From: Phenylobacterium sp. Root700
GTDB taxonomy: Bacteria; Pseudomonadota; Alphaproteobacteria; Caulobacterales; Caulobacteraceae
Length of the DNA: 32,169 nt
Assembly (NCBI RefSeq): GCF_001429025.1
Contig: NZ_LMHT01000034.1
Location: 50,736 to 82,904, forward strand
Reading direction: 5' to 3'
Of this stretch, positions 7,217 to 14,830 are shown piece after piece (position 1 is the first letter of the stretch; every line of letters begins with the position of its first letter). A program made the translations under genes and the position numbers. Below the pieces are notes generated by a model. That model did no database searches. It saw only the letters and a list, made by a program, of their open reading frames with translations, and had not been told where the DNA came from.

Positions 7217-8571
7217 TGCGCAAGATTTCGATCAGCCTGGCCGCGCTGCTCGCCGCCATCGCCACCCCGGTGCTCGCGCAAACCGTGGCCATCACCAACG
7301 CCCGCATCCTGACCGTCGGCCCGGCTGGCGACATTCCGCAGGGAACGATCGTCCTGCAGGGCGGCAAGATCGCCTCGGTCGGCGCCAATGTTTCGATCCC
7401 GGCGGGCGCCCGCATCATCGACGCCAAGGGCGGGACGGTGACGCCAGGCTTCGTGGCCGCCAACACCCTTCTGGGCGCCGTCGAGGTCCGCTCGCTGGGC
7501 GATGATCTGAGCGTCAACAATCCCGACATCGGCGCGGCCTTCGACGTTCAGTACGCGCTGAACCCGGCCTCGACCTTGATCCCGGTGGCGCGATTGTCAG
7601 GCATCACCCGCGCCATCGTCACCCCCTCCTCGGCGGGCGCCGGCGAAAATGACTTCCACGCCGACGACGGCGAGAGCGCCGACCAGTATACGGCCGGGAG
7701 CGGCGGCGGATCGCCGTCACACGCCCTGTTCGCCGGCCAGGCGGCGGTGATCCATCTTGGCGAAGGCGCCGACATTCTGATGAAGCCCAAGGTCGGCATG
7801 GTGGTGCCGTTCGGCGACGGCGGCGCCCATGTGGCCGGCGGCGCGCGGGGGGCCGAGATCGTCGCCCTGAAGGCCGCGTTCCGCGACGTGCGCGACTACA
7901 TGCGCAACAGGGCCGCCTACGACCGGGCCGGGGTCCGCGACCTGGCGCTGTCGAAGAACGACCTGGAGGCGCTGATCCCGGTGGTCGAGGGCCGGATGCC
8001 GATCATCGCCAGCGTGCACAAGGTCGCCGATATCCGCGCCGTGCTGAAGTTCGCCCGCGAAGAGCGGGTTAAGGTGATCCTGAACGGCGCCGAGGAAGGC
8101 TGGATGGCGGCCGCCGAGATCGCCGCCGCCGGCGTGCCGGTGCTAGTCAATCCGCTGAGCGACCGACCCGAGAGCTTCCAGATGCTGGGGTCCTCGCTCG
8201 AGAACGCCGCCAAGCTGCACGCCGCCGGGGTGACCTTGGCCATCGAGGGGCAAGGCGGCGCCCACCGGGTTCGCGAGCTGCGCTACAACGCCGGCAACGC
8301 CGTGGCTTATGGCATGCCCTATCACGCGGCGCTGGCGGCGGTGACCCTCAACCCAGCACGCATCTTCGGCGTGGCCGACAAGATCGGCTCGCTGGAGCCC
8401 GGCAATGACGCCGACCTGGTGATCTGGACCGCAGACCCCTTCGAGCCGCTGTCGCAGGCCACCGCTGTCTTCATCCGCGGCGAAAGCCAGCCGATGACCT
8501 CGCGCCAACTCGAGCTGCGCGACCGCTACAAGACCCTCGGCGGCGCGTATCCGGAGGGGTACTCGCGGTAA
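7216..8571 (+). CDS. Amidohydrolase-family paralogue with degenerate metal site
   Basis: A 451-residue protein with a Sec signal peptide (MRKISISLAALLAAIATPVLAQ, cleavage likely after VLA) and an amidohydrolase fold. It has the N-terminal strand domain TVAITNARILTVG and the C-terminal GSLEPGNDADLVIWTADPFE. The metal motif that reads PGLIDAHSHLG in the upstream paralogue is PGFVAANTLLG here, so Asn83 and Leu85 replace both histidines. Of the later ligand positions only a His (His268, IIASVHKVAD) is kept. The second His region reads VILNGAEEGW and the Asp region AIEGQGGAHR. It is therefore probably catalytically altered or inactive, perhaps a structural partner of the upstream enzyme. It overlaps that gene by one base, so co-translation is likely. 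Confidence 0.85.
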   Translation: MRKISISLAALLAAIATPVLAQTVAITNARILTVGPAGDIPQGTIVLQGGKIASVGANVSIPAGARIIDAKGGTVTPGFVAANTLLGAVEVRSLGDDLSVNNPDIGAAFDVQYALNPASTLIPVARLSGITRAIVTPSSAGAGENDFHADDGESADQYTAGSGGGSPSHALFAGQAAVIHLGEGADILMKPKVGMVVPFGDGGAHVAGGARGAEIVALKAAFRDVRDYMRNRAAYDRAGVRDLALSKNDLEALIPVVEGRMPIIASVHKVADIRAVLKFAREERVKVILNGAEEGWMAAAEIAAAGVPVLVNPLSDRPESFQMLGSSLENAAKLHAAGVTLAIEGQGGAHRVRELRYNAGNAVAYGMPYHAALAAVTLNPARIFGVADKIGSLEPGNDADLVIWTADPFEPLSQATAVFIRGESQPMTSRQLELRDRYKTLGGAYPEGYSR

Positions 8572-8580
8572 TCCCCAGAC

Positions 8581-8694
8581 CTCGTCATCCTCCGGTCGTC
8601 TGAAAGACGATCCGGGGGACCCAAGCGGCCTATCAAATTCTGCAACTCAGCTTGGGTCCCCCGGATCTCGCTTCGCGAGCCCGGAGGATGACGA
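8581..8694. repeat. Palindromic repeat, family 1, copy A
   Basis: An imperfect palindrome of about 114 bp between two convergent genes. The outer stem is TCGTCATCCTCCGG (left) with CCGGAGGATGACGA (right). Inside it lie a left side hairpin CGTCT-GAA-AGACG and a right side hairpin CTCGC-TTC-GCGAG. The inner stem is GGGGGACCCAAGC with GCTTGGGTCCCCC, around a loop starting GGCCTATCAA. The folded form would be a four-way junction. A second copy is at 20393-20511. It may also end transcription from both sides. Confidence 0.85.
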
Positions 8695-8703
8695 TCGATG
8701 ATG

Positions 8704-10878
8704 CTACGGCTTCATCGTCCGCGCTGTGAGCGTCGCTTCACCGCGCAGGGTCAGGGCCTCGGCTGAGGTCCCGACCACCACGCCGACCTTGCCTTCCGCG
8801 ATCCGCCAGCCCGGCAGGGCAGCGTCGTAGTTGGCCAGCAGGCGCGGGTCGGCGACGACCGTCACGCGCCTGGTCTCGCCCGGCGCCAGCGTCACGCGCG
8901 ACCAGCCGATCAGGCGCTGGCTCTCCTTGCCGTCCGAGCCGGTCACCAGGGCGTAGACCTGCGGGGTGTCGATACCCGCGACCGCGCCGGTGTTGGTGAC
9001 GTCCAGGTTCACGGTCAGGGTCTCACCGCCCTCCACCGCCAGGCCGGCATAGGCGAAAGCCGTGTAGGAGAGCCCGAAGCCGAACGGGAACAGCGTCGGC
9101 TTCCCGGTCTTGGCGAACCAGCGATAACCGACGTCGGCGCCCTCCGGGTGCTCGACTGAGAACCGGCCCTTGTGCTGCTGCACGCCGGGGAACGAGGTCG
9201 GCAGGGTCTTACCCTCGACCGGCGGGCCGAAGATCATGCCGGGGATTTCCGGCCGCACCAGATCGGCGACATCGCGCGGGAAGCTGATCGGCAGGCGGCC
9301 CGAGGGGTTCACCTCGCCGAACAGGATGCGGGCGATGGCCTCGCCGCCGCGCGTGCCCGGATACCAGGCCTGCAGCAGGGCGCTGACCTTATCCAGCCAG
9401 GGCGTCAGGACCGGCGTGCCGGTTTCCAGCACCACCACCGTCTTGGCGTTGGCCGCGGCGACGGCCTCGATCAGGGCGTCCTGGTTGTTCGGCAGCGACA
9501 GGGTCGGCAGGTCCTCGGCCTCAGTCGCCCACTGATCGGCGAAGACGATGGCGACGTCGGCGTCCTTGGCCAGGGCGGCGGCGGCGGCGTGGTCCTCGCC
9601 GCTCGCATAGACGACCTGCGTGTTGCGGGTCAGGCCGCGGATCGCCGCCAGCGGCGCCGAGGGATGATAGGTGACCTGCGAGAAAGCCGAGGACATCCCC
9701 ATGGTCACCGGGATCTCCAGACCCGCGCCGCCGACCGGCAGCACCTGGGACGACCCGCCGCCCGACAGCACGCCGACATCGGCATGGGCGCCGATCACCG
9801 CGATCTTGCGCAAGGTCCCCTTGAGCGGCAGCACGCCGTCGTTCTTCAGCATCACCACGCCGGCCTCGGCGGCGGCCTGGGCGACCTTGGCGTTGGCCTC
9901 GTAGTCGGTCGGCCGCTTCTCGGCGGGTTTATCGAACACGCCCTTGTCGATCAGGCTGCGCAGGATGCGGTGGACCATGTTGGACAGGCGCTCGAACGGC
10001 ACCTCGCCCTGCTGCACCGCCGCCTTCAGCAGTTCGCCGAAATAGACTTCGCGGTCGAGCTGTTCGCCGCTCTCCTGGTCCATGCCGGCCAAGGCCGCCT
10101 TGACCGTGGTGTGCACCGCGCCCCAGTCGCTCATCACCCAGCCGGGGTAGCCCCAGTCGGTCTTCAGCACCTGGTTCAGCAGGAAGTCGTTCTCGCCCGC
10201 CCACTCGCCGTTCACGCGGTTGTAGGCGCACATGACCGAGCCGGGCGCGCCGATCTCAATGGCGATCTGGAAGGCCAGCAGGTCGCTTTCACGCAGCGCG
10301 CCCTCGTCGATACGGGCGTCGACCACGTGGCGGCAGGTCTCCTGATCGTTCAGGGCGAAGTGCTTCAGGGTGCAGACGATCTGGTTGGACTGCGCGCCCT
10401 TGATGGCCTCGCCGACCAGCACGCCGGCCAGCAGCGGGTCCTCGCCCAGATATTCGAAGTTACGGCCGTTGCGCGGTTCGCGGGTCAGGTTCGCGCCGCC
10501 GCCCAGCAGCACGTTGAAGCCCTTGTCGCGCGCTTCGGATCCCACCATCGCACCGGCCGCATAGGCCAGCTGCGGGTCCCAGGTCGAGGCCAGCGACAGG
10601 CCCGACGGCAGGCCGGTGGCGCCGTCGCCCTTACGGATCTTGCGCGGATTGGCGACGCCCAGGCTGGCGTCGGTTTCGTTCAGCGGCGGGATGCCCAGTC
10701 GCGCGACGCCGGGGATATAGCCCGCGCCCATCGCCGCGTCGGCCGGCGGGGTGTCGAGCATGGACGGCATCGGCCCGTGGACCAGCGAGATCATCTCGTC
10801 CAGCGTCAGCTGCTCGATCAACAGGGCGGCCCGTTCGTCGGGCGAGCGGCTCGTATCCATCCAGGGCTGGGCGGTCAT
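8704..10878 (-). CDS. Glycoside hydrolase family 3 beta-glucosidase
   Basis: A 724-residue GH3 enzyme that removes terminal beta-linked sugars, most often glucose. The N-terminal barrel includes GRNFEYLGEDPLLAG, KHFALNDQE (Lys172-His173) and the nucleophile region WVMSDWGAVH with Asp251. A second alpha/beta domain follows (VMLKNDGVLPLKG onward), and then a C-terminal fibronectin III-like domain (GFGLSYTAFAY to the end). There is no signal peptide. An in-frame TGA lies four codons upstream of the ATG at 10878, so no longer exported form is possible from this frame, and the enzyme should be cytoplasmic. It is divergent from the TetR gene, with a palindrome between them that may control both. 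Confidence 0.92.
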   Translation of the reverse strand: MTAQPWMDTSRSPDERAALLIEQLTLDEMISLVHGPMPSMLDTPPADAAMGAGYIPGVARLGIPPLNETDASLGVANPRKIRKGDGATGLPSGLSLASTWDPQLAYAAGAMVGSEARDKGFNVLLGGGANLTREPRNGRNFEYLGEDPLLAGVLVGEAIKGAQSNQIVCTLKHFALNDQETCRHVVDARIDEGALRESDLLAFQIAIEIGAPGSVMCAYNRVNGEWAGENDFLLNQVLKTDWGYPGWVMSDWGAVHTTVKAALAGMDQESGEQLDREVYFGELLKAAVQQGEVPFERLSNMVHRILRSLIDKGVFDKPAEKRPTDYEANAKVAQAAAEAGVVMLKNDGVLPLKGTLRKIAVIGAHADVGVLSGGGSSQVLPVGGAGLEIPVTMGMSSAFSQVTYHPSAPLAAIRGLTRNTQVVYASGEDHAAAAALAKDADVAIVFADQWATEAEDLPTLSLPNNQDALIEAVAAANAKTVVVLETGTPVLTPWLDKVSALLQAWYPGTRGGEAIARILFGEVNPSGRLPISFPRDVADLVRPEIPGMIFGPPVEGKTLPTSFPGVQQHKGRFSVEHPEGADVGYRWFAKTGKPTLFPFGFGLSYTAFAYAGLAVEGGETLTVNLDVTNTGAVAGIDTPQVYALVTGSDGKESQRLIGWSRVTLAPGETRRVTVVADPRLLANYDAALPGWRIAEGKVGVVVGTSAEALTLRGEATLTARTMKP

Positions 10879-10916
10879 CTTGGCGTTTCCTCAGAGGCGA
10901 CGGCCCAAGGCTATCT

Positions 10917-10940
10917 ATTTTTACCCAAGCGGGCAATAAT
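10917..10940. promoter_or_regulatory. Candidate TetR operator between GH3 and TetR genes
   Basis: A 24-bp imperfect palindrome: ATTTTTACCC, a 4-bp centre AAGC, then GGGCAATAAT. Eight of ten positions are complementary. It lies 7-30 bp upstream of the TetR start and 39 bp from the GH3 start, in the only 68 bp separating the two divergent genes. This is the usual place for an autoregulatory TetR site. Confidence 0.5.
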
Positions 10941-10946
10941 CAGCGC

Positions 10947-11591
10947 ATGACGATGTTGGCGGCGAAACAGCGAGGCCGGCCGGCCCGCAACGCGCGGTCG
11001 GTCGAGGAGACGCGGGAGGCTATCCTGCAGTCGGCCCTGACGCTGTTTTCCGAGCGCGGCTTCGAAGGCGTGGCGCTGCGCGACATCGCCGCCAAGGCCG
11101 GGGTCGAGCACAGCCTGGTCCGCTACCACTTCACCGACAAGGCGACGCTCTGGCGGGCGGCCCTGCGCGATCTGATCGACAGGATGAACACTGAGCGCGC
11201 CATCAGCTGGCGCGCCACGCGGGGCCAGCCGCTGGTCGACCGCTTCAAGCAATATCTACGCGACTATGTCCGTTACTGCGCCCACCACCCCGAGCATGCG
11301 CGGATCATGGTCCATGAGACGGTCGGCGATTCCGACCGCACCGCCTGGATCGCCGAGGAGATCGTGCGGCCCCAGCACCGGGCCGGGCGCAAGACCCTGA
11401 CCATGCTGATGGACGAGGGCCGCCTGCCACGGATGGAGCCGCGCCACCTGATCTACATGATCGCCGCCGCCGCCCAGGCCCCCTTCACCCTGGCCGGCGA
11501 GGTGCGCCACGCCTACGGCGTCGACACCGCCACCGACGCAGAGATCGAGGCGCACGCCGACGCGCTGATCGCGCTGTTCCTGCGGGAGTAG
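10947..11591 (+). CDS. TetR/AcrR family transcriptional regulator
   Basis: A 214-residue repressor. The N-terminal helix-turn-helix domain (about residues 20-67) reads TREAILQSALTLFSERGF, then GVALRDIAAKAGVEHSLVRYHFTDKATLW, which is the standard TetR DNA-binding layout. The remaining 140 residues form an all-helical ligand domain whose ligand cannot be read. It is divergent from the GH3 beta-glucosidase and 54 bp upstream of an acyl-CoA dehydrogenase on the same strand, so it could govern either or both. A palindrome lies immediately upstream of its start. The first two codons (MTM) leave the exact start slightly uncertain. Confidence 0.9.
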   Translation: MTMLAAKQRGRPARNARSVEETREAILQSALTLFSERGFEGVALRDIAAKAGVEHSLVRYHFTDKATLWRAALRDLIDRMNTERAISWRATRGQPLVDRFKQYLRDYVRYCAHHPEHARIMVHETVGDSDRTAWIAEEIVRPQHRAGRKTLTMLMDEGRLPRMEPRHLIYMIAAAAQAPFTLAGEVRHAYGVDTATDAEIEAHADALIALFLRE

Positions 11592-11645
11592 CCTGCCGGG
11601 GCGGCATCTGCTCAACATGTCTCAAAAGGCCATGGGAGGCGCGCG

Positions 11646-12860
11646 ATGCACGTTCGCTGGAGCGAGGCGGAACTGAAGTTTCGCGATGAGGTCCGCGCCT
11701 TTCTGGACGCCGAGCTGACCCCGGAGATGCGGCGCGCCACGGCGCTGATGACCAGCGTCTACGCCCCGCACGACCTGGCCACGGCCTGGCAGAAGATCCT
11801 GCATGCGCGCGGCTGGGCGGCCCCGGCCTGGCCGGTCGAATACGGCGGCTGCGGCTGGAGCGCGGCCCAGCGCTACATCTACGCCAGCGAACTGGCCGCC
11901 GCCGGCGCGCCGCCCCTGTCGCCGATGGGGATCGGCATGTGCGGCCCGGTGCTGATCGGCCACGGCACGGCGGAGCAGAAGGCCCACTTCCTGCCGCGGA
12001 TGTTGTCGGGCGAACACCTGTGGTGCCAGGGCTATTCCGAGCCAGGCTCCGGCTCGGACCTCGCCTCCCTGCGGATGAGCGCGGTGGAGGATGGCGAGGA
12101 CTTCATCTGCAGCGGCCACAAGCTGTGGACCACCCACGCCGACGCCGCCAACTGGATCTTCTGCCTGGTCCGCACCTCGCAGGAGCGTATCCCCCAGCAG
12201 GGCATCACCTTCCTGCTGATCGACATGACCACGCCGGGCGTCAGCGTCAGCCCGATCCTGATGCTGTCGGGCGAGCACATCCAGAACGACGTGTTCTTCA
12301 GCGAGGTCCGCGTGCCCAAGGCCAATGTGGTCGGCAAGATCGGCGAGGGCTGGACCGTGGCCAAGTACCTGATGGAGTTCGAGCGCGGCGGCGGCGTCGC
12401 CACGCCGGGGCTGAAGGCGCGGCTAGGCCGCATCGGCGCGATGGCGACGGCCGAGGGCCTGACCGGCGACCACGGCTTCATGGCGCGCCTGAGCGCCCTG
12501 GCCATCGAGATCGACGCCCTGGCGGCCGTCGAGCTGCAGATTCTGTCGAACCTTAGCCAGGGTGACGCGCCCGGCGCCAAGTCCTCAATGATGAAGACCG
12601 TCGGCACCGAGATCAGCCAGCGGCTGACCGAACTCGCCGTCGAGGCCGCCGGCGTCTATGCGCAGCCGTATCAACCGCACGCCACGCGGCCCGGCGGACC
12701 GACCCCGAACTATCGCCCGCCGGCCGACCAGGGCCATGTCGGCCCCGACCACAGCCTGACGGCCGCCGCCAAATACCTGAACGACCGCGCCGCCTCGATC
12801 TACGCCGGCACCAACGAGATCCAGCGCAACATCATGGCCAAGGCGGTGCTGGGGCTCTAG
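11646..12860 (+). CDS. Acyl-CoA dehydrogenase
   Basis: A 404-residue FAD-dependent acyl-CoA dehydrogenase that introduces the alpha-beta double bond in an acyl-CoA. The FAD/substrate signatures CQGYSEPGSGSDLASL (about residues 122-137) and KLWTTHADAANWIFCL are clear. The C-terminal YAGTNEIQRNIMAKAVLGL is typical. The position that is the catalytic Glu in medium-chain enzymes (YEGT) is Ala here, as in the subgroup that carries its base elsewhere. A Pro/Gly-rich insert occurs at about residues 340-365. GGGAGG precedes the ATG. It follows the TetR gene by 54 bp and converges on an acyl-CoA synthetase, which fits a fatty or branched acyl catabolic role. The substrate is not identifiable. Confidence 0.93.
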   Translation: MHVRWSEAELKFRDEVRAFLDAELTPEMRRATALMTSVYAPHDLATAWQKILHARGWAAPAWPVEYGGCGWSAAQRYIYASELAAAGAPPLSPMGIGMCGPVLIGHGTAEQKAHFLPRMLSGEHLWCQGYSEPGSGSDLASLRMSAVEDGEDFICSGHKLWTTHADAANWIFCLVRTSQERIPQQGITFLLIDMTTPGVSVSPILMLSGEHIQNDVFFSEVRVPKANVVGKIGEGWTVAKYLMEFERGGGVATPGLKARLGRIGAMATAEGLTGDHGFMARLSALAIEIDALAAVELQILSNLSQGDAPGAKSSMMKTVGTEISQRLTELAVEAAGVYAQPYQPHATRPGGPTPNYRPPADQGHVGPDHSLTAAAKYLNDRAASIYAGTNEIQRNIMAKAVLGL

Positions 12861-12883
12861 CGGCGGCGAGCTTGCCTAAGACT

Positions 12884-12921
12884 GTCATCCCGGACAGCCG
12901 CTGCGCGGCTTCCGGGATGAC
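12884..12921. terminator. Palindromic repeat / bidirectional terminator, GTCATCCCGG type
   Basis: GTCATCCCGGA pairs with TCCGGGATGAC (11 bp) and is continued after one bulged C by AGCCGC/GCGGCT around the loop TGC. It lies 23 bp after the acyl-CoA dehydrogenase stop and 14 bp after the convergent synthetase stop, the right place to terminate both. It shares GTCATCC...GGATGAC ends with the larger repeats at 8581, 20393 and 28389. Confidence 0.7.
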
Positions 12922-12935
12922 ACCATCGTACTGGT

Positions 12936-14636
12936 CTAAACCGCCGCCTCCGGCTTCAGCGTTTCGCGAAGCTGCCGCTTCAGGAACTTGCCGCTGGCGT
13001 TGCGCGGAATGGCCTCGTCCAGGAACCAGACATAGCGCGGGATCTTATGCTTGGCGCTGATGCCTGCCAGGTGCGCCCGCAGCGCTTCCGGCGACAGGCT
13101 CTCGCCCGGACGCAGAACCACGGCGGCCCCGACCTCCTCGCCCAGGCGCGGGTCCGGCACCCCGAACACGCAGGCCTCGGCCACAGACGGATGGCGGAAG
13201 ATATTGGCCTCCACCTCGGCGCAATAGACGTTCTCGCCGCCGCGCAGGACCATGTCCTTCTTGCGGTCGACGATGAAGATGAAGCCGTCCTCGTCGATGC
13301 GGGCGACGTCGCCGGTGTGCAGCCAGCCGTCGGTGATCGACTCGGCCGTCGCGTCGGGGCGGTTGATGTAGCCCTTGATGACCGGCGCGCCCTTGACCCA
13401 CAGCTCGCCCAGTTCGCCGACCGGGACGGTCTTGCCGTCGTCGTCGACGCACTTGACCTCGAAGGCCGGCATGGCCGGGCCGCAACTGGCCGGCTTGTCG
13501 ACGAAGAAGTCGGCCGAGACCGAGGTGATGATCCCGCAGGTTTCGGTCATGCCGTAGCCGGTGTTCGGCCGGGCGGTCTTCACCTGCTCGTCGATCTTGC
13601 CGACCAGGTCCGGCTGGAGCTGCGCGCCGCCGCCGCCCAGGGTCACCAGGCTGGAGGTGTCGGTCGTCGGGAAGTCCGGGTGGGTGATCAGTTCGCGCGC
13701 CATGGTCGGCACGCCGCTCATGGCGGTGACCTTCTCGGCCGCGATCAGCTTCAGGGCCTCGCCCGCGTCCCAACGGTACATCAGGACCATCTTGCCGCCA
13801 GCGGCGGTGACGGCGTAGGCGGCGCAATTGTTGGCCGTGACATGGAACAGCGGGGTGACGACCAGGCCCACGGGAACCGGAACCGGCGCGTTGGGATCGG
13901 GCGCGACGCCGGTGGCGCGCGCGGTGGCCAGGCCCTGCACCTGGGCCGAGAAGCCCATGTTCATCAGGTTGGCGACGCAGCCGCGATGGGTGAGCTGGGC
14001 GCCCTTCGGGAAGCCGGTGGTGCCCGAGGTGTAGAAGATGCAGGCGTCGGCGTCGGGATCGACGCTCACCACCGGCATCTCGCCGCCGCCGGCGATCACG
14101 TCGCTGAAGGCGATGACACCGGGAGGAACCGGATCGGTGCGCACGGCCACCAGCGGGACGCCTTTGACGGCGTCAGGACGCTCCAGGATGCGGGCCAGCC
14201 GCTCGGCGTCGGCGAAGATCACCTTGGGCGCGGAATCCTTGATCCCAAATTCAATCTCGTCGGTGACCCACCAGGCGTTCATGCCCACGACCACGATCCC
14301 GGTCGAGACGCAGGCCCAGTAGAGCAGCATCCATTCGGGGTAGTTGCGCATGGCGATGGCCACCCGGTCGCCGGACTTCACGCCCTGCGCGGCCAGCCAG
14401 GCGGCGATGGCGTTCACCTGGGCGTGGGCCTGGGCGTAGGTCAGACGGTCGTTCTCGTAGACCAGATAGTCGCGGTCGCCATATTGGGCGGTCGACAGCC
14501 AGACCTCCCGCACCGAGGGCGGGGCGTGGCGGAACATCCGCAAGGCCTGGCCCCGGACCTCGACCTCGGCGATTTCGAAGGGCGACCCCGGCGCGATCAG
14601 TTCCGACCAGGCCTGCTTCAGCTCCTTGTAGTGCAT
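12936..14636 (-). CDS. Acyl-CoA synthetase (class I adenylate-forming ligase)
   Basis: A 566-residue AMP-forming acyl-CoA ligase that activates a carboxylic acid to its CoA thioester through an acyl-adenylate. Motifs in order are: the P-loop-like YTSGTTGFPKG (residues 202-212), the aromatic/His motif TPLFHVT (261-267), GYGMTET (360-366), the ribose-binding TGD (441-443), the hinge region DRKKDMVLRGGENVYCAEVE and the catalytic Lys550 in NASGKFLK. The acid cannot be told from the sequence; long-chain or aromatic acids are likely. The ATG at 14636 is preceded by AAGGGGGAAG. It is divergent from a second acyl-CoA dehydrogenase and convergent with the first, suggesting one acyl oxidation locus. 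Confidence 0.93.
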   Translation of the reverse strand: MHYKELKQAWSELIAPGSPFEIAEVEVRGQALRMFRHAPPSVREVWLSTAQYGDRDYLVYENDRLTYAQAHAQVNAIAAWLAAQGVKSGDRVAIAMRNYPEWMLLYWACVSTGIVVVGMNAWWVTDEIEFGIKDSAPKVIFADAERLARILERPDAVKGVPLVAVRTDPVPPGVIAFSDVIAGGGEMPVVSVDPDADACIFYTSGTTGFPKGAQLTHRGCVANLMNMGFSAQVQGLATARATGVAPDPNAPVPVPVGLVVTPLFHVTANNCAAYAVTAAGGKMVLMYRWDAGEALKLIAAEKVTAMSGVPTMARELITHPDFPTTDTSSLVTLGGGGAQLQPDLVGKIDEQVKTARPNTGYGMTETCGIITSVSADFFVDKPASCGPAMPAFEVKCVDDDGKTVPVGELGELWVKGAPVIKGYINRPDATAESITDGWLHTGDVARIDEDGFIFIVDRKKDMVLRGGENVYCAEVEANIFRHPSVAEACVFGVPDPRLGEEVGAAVVLRPGESLSPEALRAHLAGISAKHKIPRYVWFLDEAIPRNASGKFLKRQLRETLKPEAAV

Positions 14637-14830
14637 CGCTTCCCCCTTGTTTTTCGGCCGGCGGCGTCAAGGCGGCCGGGCCGTTCGCCTTCACTCGCGG
14701 AAGGACGTTCGAAAACCACGATATCTGGCCTGCCCCGGCGGCAGCCCAGCTAATCAAGCTTGCTGGAGAGGTTCACATGGACCGACGCTCTCGGCCACAA
14801 ATCAAGAGTTCAAATAGGGAGAGACCCGCC
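14637..14830. promoter_or_regulatory. Divergent promoter region between acyl-CoA synthetase and acyl-CoA dehydrogenase
   Basis: These 194 bp must hold both promoters. A small GC inverted repeat, CTGCC-CCGGC-GGCAG, is near 14731-14745. I cannot assign -35/-10 boxes with confidence, and no regulator gene is adjacent. Confidence 0.4.

Noticed and set aside
8581..8694. Possible tRNA or structured RNA because of the four-way-junction shape
   Set aside because: There is no anticodon or T-loop sequence. The copies occur between genes in varied contexts and the stems are near-perfect palindromes, which fits a DNA repeat.
13047..14753. A 568-codon open frame antisense to the acyl-CoA synthetase
   Set aside because: It is the same codon-usage shadow; the minus-strand frame carries all adenylate-forming enzyme motifs.
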